The notes under the pieces were generated by a model. That model worked only from the letters and a program-made list of their open reading frames with translations, did no database searches and was not told the DNA's origin. DNA of 64,000 nucleotides from Candidatus Obscuribacterales bacterium (GTDB taxonomy: Bacteria; Cyanobacteriota; Vampirovibrionia; Obscuribacterales; Obscuribacteraceae): the NCBI GenBank assembly GCA_019752635.1, contig JAIELX010000056.1, positions 42,345 to 106,344 on the forward strand, written 5' to 3'. The position numbers and the translations under genes are program-made. Numbering within the stretch: position 1 is the stretch's first letter; each line of letters starts with the position of its first letter. Below are positions 59,296 to 64,000 of this stretch, one piece after another.

Positions 59296-59732
59296 GGGAC
59301 CGTCGGCTATGTCGAGGGTATATGCTTTCGCTTCGTCCGGGCTGGACGTAAGTTCTTTCTCAGGACCTTTCAGCAGAAGACAATTTCTCGCAGAAGGTTA
59401 AGCCGAACTTACCGGACTTGACTCACTGTCTGCTGTCGTATGCGAAAACGGCGCACATTAAGCTGAATTACTGCAACCGCAAAGTGCTGTCACTACAGCC
59501 ATTTCGGACTTCGGTCCGCAGGCGTTGTTAGATTCCTGATCGCTTTGTTGCGCCAGACCCGCCTAAGAGGCAGAAATTCCGGCGTAGGGATAAAATGTGT
59601 ACCATGCGGGGGCAAGATAAGGACTCTCTAAAATCCGACATCTGCTGCCGAACTTAGAGCTACCATTAGCACGTTCGGTTTCGTGTCGGGCGGCGTTGTT
59701 CCCCGAAATCGTTCAATCCAGGAGAAGAGGCG
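59296..59732. other. 437-base intergenic region
   Basis: No gene is seen. CGGAC-TTCG-GTCCG (59505-59518) is a small hairpin with the very stable UUCG tetraloop. GATAAAAT near 59589 could be a -10 element for the CsgG-like gene about 140 bases downstream. Nothing else stands out. Confidence 0.4.
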
Positions 59733-60821
59733 ATGAGATTGCGCAAAATAGCAGCACTCCTTTTATCACTTTCGCTTATCGCGATTTCAATTTGTCAGCT
59801 ACCGGCTCACGCGGATGCCAAGCGAAGGGTCGCTATCCTTCCGTTTGAGTACGGCGCCGTGTCGTCGTCGGTTGGCACGGTTGACGTTGGTAAGGGTATT
59901 ACTACGTTGATGATTTCCAGACTGGTCAATGACGGCACTTATCGGGTTGTCGACCGGCAAATGCTTGATCAGATTCTGAAAGAGCAAAATCTTTCTGTCA
60001 GTGATCGCGCTGATCCGGCAACTGCAATCAAGATCGGTAAGATTCTTGCTTGCGATGCCATCATCGTTGGAACTGTAACTCACTTCGGTTTTGAGAATAA
60101 GAGCGTAAACATCGGCGCGGCAGCTAGTGCTGCGGCTTCCTACATCCCTTATGCCGGTGGCTTCGGCTTCGGTAGTCTTGGAGTGAAGAAGAGCAAGGTG
60201 AAAGTTGCCATCGATGCTCGCATTATTGACACTGCTACCACCGAAATTCTCGGTGTCGCAGAAGGTCAGGGTGAATCGAAGCGCAGCGGTGCCTCTCTGT
60301 GGGGCGGCGGTGGCAGCGGTTGGAGCGGTGGCTCCGGCGGATTCGACTTCGGCTCCGACGGTTTTGCATCCAGTATTGCTGGTGAAGCGACACACGCAGC
60401 TGTTGATCAGCTGGCTGCGCAAATTGTCGGTCTCTCCGCAAAAATACCGGACAACCAGTCGATTGCCGGCGCTGATTGCCGCGGCAAGATTGCCGATGTG
60501 ACCGGCGACCAAGTTATCATCAATGTCGGGAAGGTCAACGGCCTGAATGCTGGTGACAGCTTGCAAGTAGACCGTCCTTATAAGACCATCAAAGATCCTG
60601 AAACAGGCAAGGTTCTCAAAGAGTTGACCGCTACCGTCGGTGTCATCACCATCAAGGCGTTGGAAAACGACAACGCGACCTGCGCCGTGGTTCGCGGTAG
60701 CGGAATCAAAGTCGGCGACTCTGTTCGCAAGGTCAGCACAGACGTATCCGCTGTTGTTTTGACTCCTCTAAGTGATTCGACGGCGACAGCCGTCAGCACT
60801 AAGAAACCCGGTACCAAGTAA
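59733..60821 (+). CDS. CsgG/HfaB-family exported protein
   Basis: A 362-residue protein. Signal peptide IAALLLSLSLIAISICQLPAHA, without a lipobox Cys. The CsgG-like domain: RVAILPFEYGAV, GKGITTLMISRLVNDGTYRVVDRQ, LDQILKEQNLSVSDRAD, IGKILACDAIIVGTVTHFG and IDARIIDTATTEILGVAEG. A Gly/Ser-rich loop (~190-210) and a C-terminal beta domain (~245-345: CRGKIADVTGDQVIINVGKVNGL, GDSLQVDRPY) follow. CsgG forms the outer-membrane channel for curli. Here the missing lipid anchor and absence of csgA/csgB argue for another envelope role. Confidence 0.85.
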   Translation: MRLRKIAALLLSLSLIAISICQLPAHADAKRRVAILPFEYGAVSSSVGTVDVGKGITTLMISRLVNDGTYRVVDRQMLDQILKEQNLSVSDRADPATAIKIGKILACDAIIVGTVTHFGFENKSVNIGAAASAAASYIPYAGGFGFGSLGVKKSKVKVAIDARIIDTATTEILGVAEGQGESKRSGASLWGGGGSGWSGGSGGFDFGSDGFASSIAGEATHAAVDQLAAQIVGLSAKIPDNQSIAGADCRGKIADVTGDQVIINVGKVNGLNAGDSLQVDRPYKTIKDPETGKVLKELTATVGVITIKALENDNATCAVVRGSGIKVGDSVRKVSTDVSAVVLTPLSDSTATAVSTKKPGTK

Positions 60822-60832
60822 ACAGGAAAAGT

Positions 60833-61285
60833 ATGAGATACCTGAAGAAGTTGCTCACGATTGCGGCGCTGTTCGCTGTGCTCCCCCTGCACGCACCGGC
60901 ACTGGCAAAGAAAGACATCGATTGGGACAAACGCCTTGCGAAGGGCTACTACCAACTGTCCATCGGCAACTACGAACAGGCTCTAAAGATGTTTGGCTCG
61001 GAAGTCGAGAAGCACCCGGAATCGGGTGCTGCAAGAACGGCTCTCGGCATGGCTCTCAAAAGACAGGGCAAGCTGGGCGAAGCGAAAGCCTCGTATCGGC
61101 GAGCCACTGAAGTTGAGCCAGGCTTTGCCGACGGACACTACGAGCTAGGCGCGATGCTAGAAAGCGACAAAGAGTATTCAGAAGCGCTCAAATCGTTTGA
61201 GCGCTATCTGCAACTCGCGCCGCTGTCCAGTAAGAAACAAGCTGTCGAGGATCGGATTCGATTCTGCAAACAGAAACTAAATTAG
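60833..61285 (+). CDS. small exported TPR protein
   Basis: A 150-residue protein. Signal peptide LLTIAALFAVLPLHAPALA, then three TPR units: GYYQLSIGNYEQALKMFGSE, GMALKRQGKLGEAKASYRRA and GAMLESDKEYSEALKSFERY. CAGGAAAAG precedes the ATG. It starts 11 bases after the CsgG-like gene and ends 20 bases before ilvE, so all three may share a transcript. Confidence 0.85.
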   Translation: MRYLKKLLTIAALFAVLPLHAPALAKKDIDWDKRLAKGYYQLSIGNYEQALKMFGSEVEKHPESGAARTALGMALKRQGKLGEAKASYRRATEVEPGFADGHYELGAMLESDKEYSEALKSFERYLQLAPLSSKKQAVEDRIRFCKQKLN

Positions 61286-61305
61286 CCACTAAGGGGGGCA
61301 AAGCG

Positions 61306-62280
61306 GTGGAGAAAAAACAATTCGCTTATTTCGAAGGCAAATTTGTTCCGCTGGAAGAAGCCAACATCAATATCATGACGTCGGGCTTTCTATATGGAAC
61401 GGCAATCTTTGAGGGATTGCGCGCTTACTGGAATGAGCGGAAGGAAGAGATCTACATCTTTCGCCTTCGAGAGCACTACGAGCGTCTCCAGGACAGCATG
61501 AAAATCATGCGCATGGACGTGAAGTATTCGCTTGATGAATTGTGCAATCTCACCATTGAGTTGGCTCGCCGCAACAATCCTCGTGGCGACACCTATATTC
61601 GTCCCACTGTTTACAAGGCCGCCAAACAAATCGGACCTAGCTTGCTGAACAACCCGTCCGAATTGTGCATCTTCACTGTTGCTTTCGGCGATTACTTCCA
61701 CGGTGCCGATGGCTTGCACGTGCAAGTCTCTGCATGGCGCCGTGTAGAAGACAACGCAATTCCAGCGCGTGCAAAGATAGTTGGTGCTTACGCCAACACT
61801 GCTCTTGCGAAAACCGACGCGGTGGCTGCCGGCTTCGACGAATGCATAGTGCTTTCGGAAAACGGTCACGTTTCTGAAGGCAGCGCCATGAATGTGTTTA
61901 TGGTGAAGAGAGGCAAGCTAATCACTACGCCTACGACAGAGAACATTTTAGAAGGCATCACCCGTAATACCATTATTGAAATGGCTGCAAGTGAGTGGGG
62001 ACTCAAAACTGAATGTCGTCCAATTGATCGCAGCGAACTCTACATAGCCGATGAACTCTTCTTCTGCGGAACCGGTGCGCAGATTGCGCCGATTGTTTCT
62101 GTGGACAGGCGCCCTGTGGGCAACGGCAAAGTCGGTCCCATCTCCGACAAGATCCGGTCCTTATATGTCTCAATGTGCCGCGGCGACGTGCCTAAGTACT
62201 CCAAGTGGCTCACGCCGGTCTTCAAACCGGACGGCGACCCTATGGGACAAGCTGCAGGCAAAACCGCCGGGTGCTGCTAG
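61306..62280 (+). CDS. ilvE: branched-chain amino acid aminotransferase
   Basis: A 324-residue PLP enzyme (fold type IV) for Leu, Ile and Val. AYFEGKFVPLEEANINIMT near the start; GTAIFEGLRAYW; IFRLREHYERLQDSMKIM; the PLP lysine region ARAKIVGAYANTALAKTDA; VSEGSAMNVFMVKRGKL and EGITRNTIIEMA; FFCGTGAQIAPI. It ends with a Cys pair (GCC). GTG start with AAGGGGGG 7 bases upstream. Its place after exported-protein genes looks incidental. The true start in relatives is usually ATG, but no better site exists. Confidence 0.95.
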   Translation: MEKKQFAYFEGKFVPLEEANINIMTSGFLYGTAIFEGLRAYWNERKEEIYIFRLREHYERLQDSMKIMRMDVKYSLDELCNLTIELARRNNPRGDTYIRPTVYKAAKQIGPSLLNNPSELCIFTVAFGDYFHGADGLHVQVSAWRRVEDNAIPARAKIVGAYANTALAKTDAVAAGFDECIVLSENGHVSEGSAMNVFMVKRGKLITTPTTENILEGITRNTIIEMAASEWGLKTECRPIDRSELYIADELFFCGTGAQIAPIVSVDRRPVGNGKVGPISDKIRSLYVSMCRGDVPKYSKWLTPVFKPDGDPMGQAAGKTAGCC

Positions 62281-62403
62281 GCGCATCTGCAACAAAGTCA
62301 ACTCGAAATTGAAGACACTTTGAAACGTTTGGTTGTGTAACCTTCAGGTAACCATCCCTTTGCTACGATGATAGTAGGGTGGTAGCTGGATGGGGGATCT
62401 ACG

Positions 62404-63732
62404 ATGCAACAGGCCGCACGTGCTCTCAATCCCGGCATTGCGCTCAGAGTGTTAAAGGCAAAGCGCAGAGCTGCATGGCGCCTCTCGATTCTGATTGCCA
62501 CATTCTATTTAAAGTTTATTCTGATAGGAGCCGTAATCACCAGCGCAATCCTATCTTTGCTCTTTAATCTCAATGGTCCAATGTTATTCGCAGGCTCTCT
62601 TGTCGCCTTTACTTTTTTAGCGTTTCTCAACATTCCCTTCAAGCGAGTTTGGAAAGCCGAACTATTCTCGGCCTATCAGTTCGAGAAGCTTTGGAGCCAC
62701 GCCAGAGCTGTTCTGTCCGAAGGTTCAAGTAACCAGATCGAAGATATCCTGCAAGGAAAATCTCCTGAAGATTGTGACCGGGGTGTTTTGGCGCAGGAGA
62801 TATACTATTGGATTCGAAAAGGTGATCTTCGGAAGTGGTCTTTGTTGGCTGAGTACCAGGCAATGAAATCGCTCGAGTCGCCAGACTTGTATTATGTCGA
62901 CACGCGTACTGCGCTTTATATGGAAACAGGCAAGTACCACGAGGGGCAGGCGCTTGCCCTCAATTGGCTGGCGCAGTTAGATGCCGAAGGTCGCTCCAAG
63001 GGTGGTGCCTACATCAGTTCACTGCTTGCTCTAATCGATGGATATCATTCCCTTCGCAAGAAAACTGAATTGGCGAAAATGCTTGATCGTTTGAGGGAAG
63101 TTGTCGAAGGCGATGGACCGGGGGATGCCGCGGAATCACTCATACGAAGTCAATGCGGTTCTGAAATTGAATGGAGCTTTTACTGGCTGTATTCAGGTCG
63201 GCTGCATTTGCTGCATGGCGAACTTGATCAGGCGGATATCGAACTGACCAAAGCGAAGACCTTGATGAGCTGCGAGCACAATAACAGAGTGATCATTTTG
63301 CTGTACCCGGAAATCTTGTTGACGATAGCTGAGTTGTGCGTGGGTCGCAATAGCCTGGTCGAGGCGGAGCATTTGATAGAAGAGGCGATTGAGTATTATC
63401 ACAGCGCCACCTGCTTTGAAGGTCTAGATTATGTGTGCGGCAAAGCGTTTTTGGCGTATGTGCGAATGAAGCGAGGGAAAAGCTGTTCGGTACAAGACAT
63501 TGAATCCGCTCTAAATTGGCTTAAAGAGCAGGTGGAGCCGCTCCATCCAGAGACTGCTACCTGCTTGGTTTACTTGGGCGAGTGGCAGCGCCAGCAAGGC
63601 GAATTCGACCAGGCCAGAGCCTCATGGGAAAGCGCGCTCAAAATACGCCAAGAGTTATTCAGCACCGATAGCTCTGTTAAGGAGGTTGAGAAGCTTTTGT
63701 TATCTCTTTTGGTTGACCGCGCAGTCGCGTAA
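62404..63732 (+). CDS. membrane protein with cytoplasmic TPR-like domain
   Basis: A 442-residue protein. Two hydrophobic helices (FYLKFILIGAVITSAILSLLF and GPMLFAGSLVAFTFLAFLNI) form an N-terminal hairpin, and the remaining ~360 residues are TPR-like: METGKYHEGQALALNWLAQ, LHLLHGELDQADIELTKAK, NSLVEAEHLIEEAIEYYH and QGEFDQARASWESALKIRQEL. The ATG at 62404 follows a leader with weak -10 (TACGAT). No family known to me. It ends 8 bases before the convergent TonB-like gene. Confidence 0.75.
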   Translation: MQQAARALNPGIALRVLKAKRRAAWRLSILIATFYLKFILIGAVITSAILSLLFNLNGPMLFAGSLVAFTFLAFLNIPFKRVWKAELFSAYQFEKLWSHARAVLSEGSSNQIEDILQGKSPEDCDRGVLAQEIYYWIRKGDLRKWSLLAEYQAMKSLESPDLYYVDTRTALYMETGKYHEGQALALNWLAQLDAEGRSKGGAYISSLLALIDGYHSLRKKTELAKMLDRLREVVEGDGPGDAAESLIRSQCGSEIEWSFYWLYSGRLHLLHGELDQADIELTKAKTLMSCEHNNRVIILLYPEILLTIAELCVGRNSLVEAEHLIEEAIEYYHSATCFEGLDYVCGKAFLAYVRMKRGKSCSVQDIESALNWLKEQVEPLHPETATCLVYLGEWQRQQGEFDQARASWESALKIRQELFSTDSSVKEVEKLLLSLLVDRAVA

Positions 63733-63740
63733 GGCGCAGG

Positions 63741-64000
63741 TTACTTGTTCACGTTGTAGTCGAAGCTGAATTCGATATACACCGCATCGGGGGCACCATG
63801 AGGCAGCGGGAGGAGTGGACTCGCGGCGCGAACTGCGGCTAGTGCTCGCTCGTCTTGTACTTTGCTGCCGGAGCTTTTGAGAATGGACAACTGCGATACG
63901 GCACCAGCCCTGCTTACTTTGAATTTTACTTTTGATGCGCGAGTCCGGGTCTCATCGATTGGGAACCAGGCTGTTTTTACCGACTTCTGAAGGCGATCCA
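63741..64000 (-). CDS. TonB-family protein, C-terminal domain only (5' part beyond window)
   Basis: The last ~86 codons of a minus-strand gene are present, ending in TAA at 63743. They read as a TonB C-terminal domain: AWFPIDETRTRASKVKFKVS, SILKSSGSKVQDERALAAV, ASPLLPLPHGAPD and VYIEFSFDYNVNK. This fits the pattern of small TonB-like domains in which V-x-F-x-V strands and a final aromatic strand bracket a helix with D-x-x-A. The signal or anchor part lies outside. Without the N-terminus it cannot be said whether it energises receptors. Confidence 0.8.
   Translation of the reverse strand, partial: DRLQKSVKTAWFPIDETRTRASKVKFKVSRAGAVSQLSILKSSGSKVQDERALAAVRAASPLLPLPHGAPDAVYIEFSFDYNVNK

Overview
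The window is a gene-dense bacterial chromosome segment of roughly 54% G+C by eye. It carries about 50 intact protein genes, one tRNA gene, a few gene remnants and several intergenic segments that look like structured RNA. The closest match I can suggest is a non-photosynthetic relative of cyanobacteria (Melainabacteria/Vampirovibrionia, Obscuribacterales-like). That is an inference. It rests on three eukaryotic-type Ser/Thr kinases with membrane anchors and long C-terminal regions, a large set of exported TPR proteins, a CHASE2/FecR signalling operon, and a CobT-like protein of the type found in cyanobacteria. No 16S or marker phylogeny is available here. I see no prophage, IS element, transposase or CRISPR array.

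Layout. 1-10.9 kb: a CPA2/Kef-type antiporter cut by the left edge, a small secreted protein, a nucleotidyltransferase, two tandem SMI1/KNR4-like genes, DAHP synthase, a membrane protein, a CobT-like phosphoribosyltransferase, a small secreted protein and a receiver-GGDEF protein. Two intergenic stretches (about 4816-4983 and 7396-7614) each combine a promoter-like pair, folded RNA potential and a T-run. 11-15.6 kb: acyl-CoA dehydrogenase plus a J-domain protein, ended by a clear terminator, then rnhB, the ylqF/rbgA-like GTPase gene and rplS. 15.7-20.4 kb: Ser/Thr kinase, exported esterase, two response regulators and tRNA-Met. 20.5-22.6 kb: a MarR-pirin-FMN reductase operon with a palindromic operator.

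23-33.6 kb: exported TPR and repeat proteins, a PAS histidine kinase, a second Ser/Thr kinase, a TPR-zinc metalloprotease, two gene remnants (LRR and DsbA/FrnE) and a class A beta-lactamase. 33.9-41.5 kb: the operon fecR-like, CHASE2 histidine kinase, response regulator, then LRV-repeat, VWA and FHA proteins. 41.6-45.7 kb: two small membrane proteins, the ugd-uxs pair (UDP-glucose to UDP-glucuronate to UDP-xylose) and mazG. 46-52.5 kb: two TPR proteins and the third Ser/Thr kinase. 52.5-58.3 kb: murT, nadK, alaS and an RNase HI gene. 58.3-64 kb: a same-strand group of exported proteins including a CsgG-like protein, then ilvE, a membrane TPR protein and the end of a TonB-like protein.

Together the genes mix ordinary housekeeping functions with a heavy investment in envelope signalling: Ser/Thr kinases, two-component systems, c-di-GMP, FHA, VWA and FecR proteins. 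Most unknown genes are exported or membrane-anchored repeat proteins. Start codons were moved inward from the longest reading frame where a ribosome binding site or signal peptide supported it.
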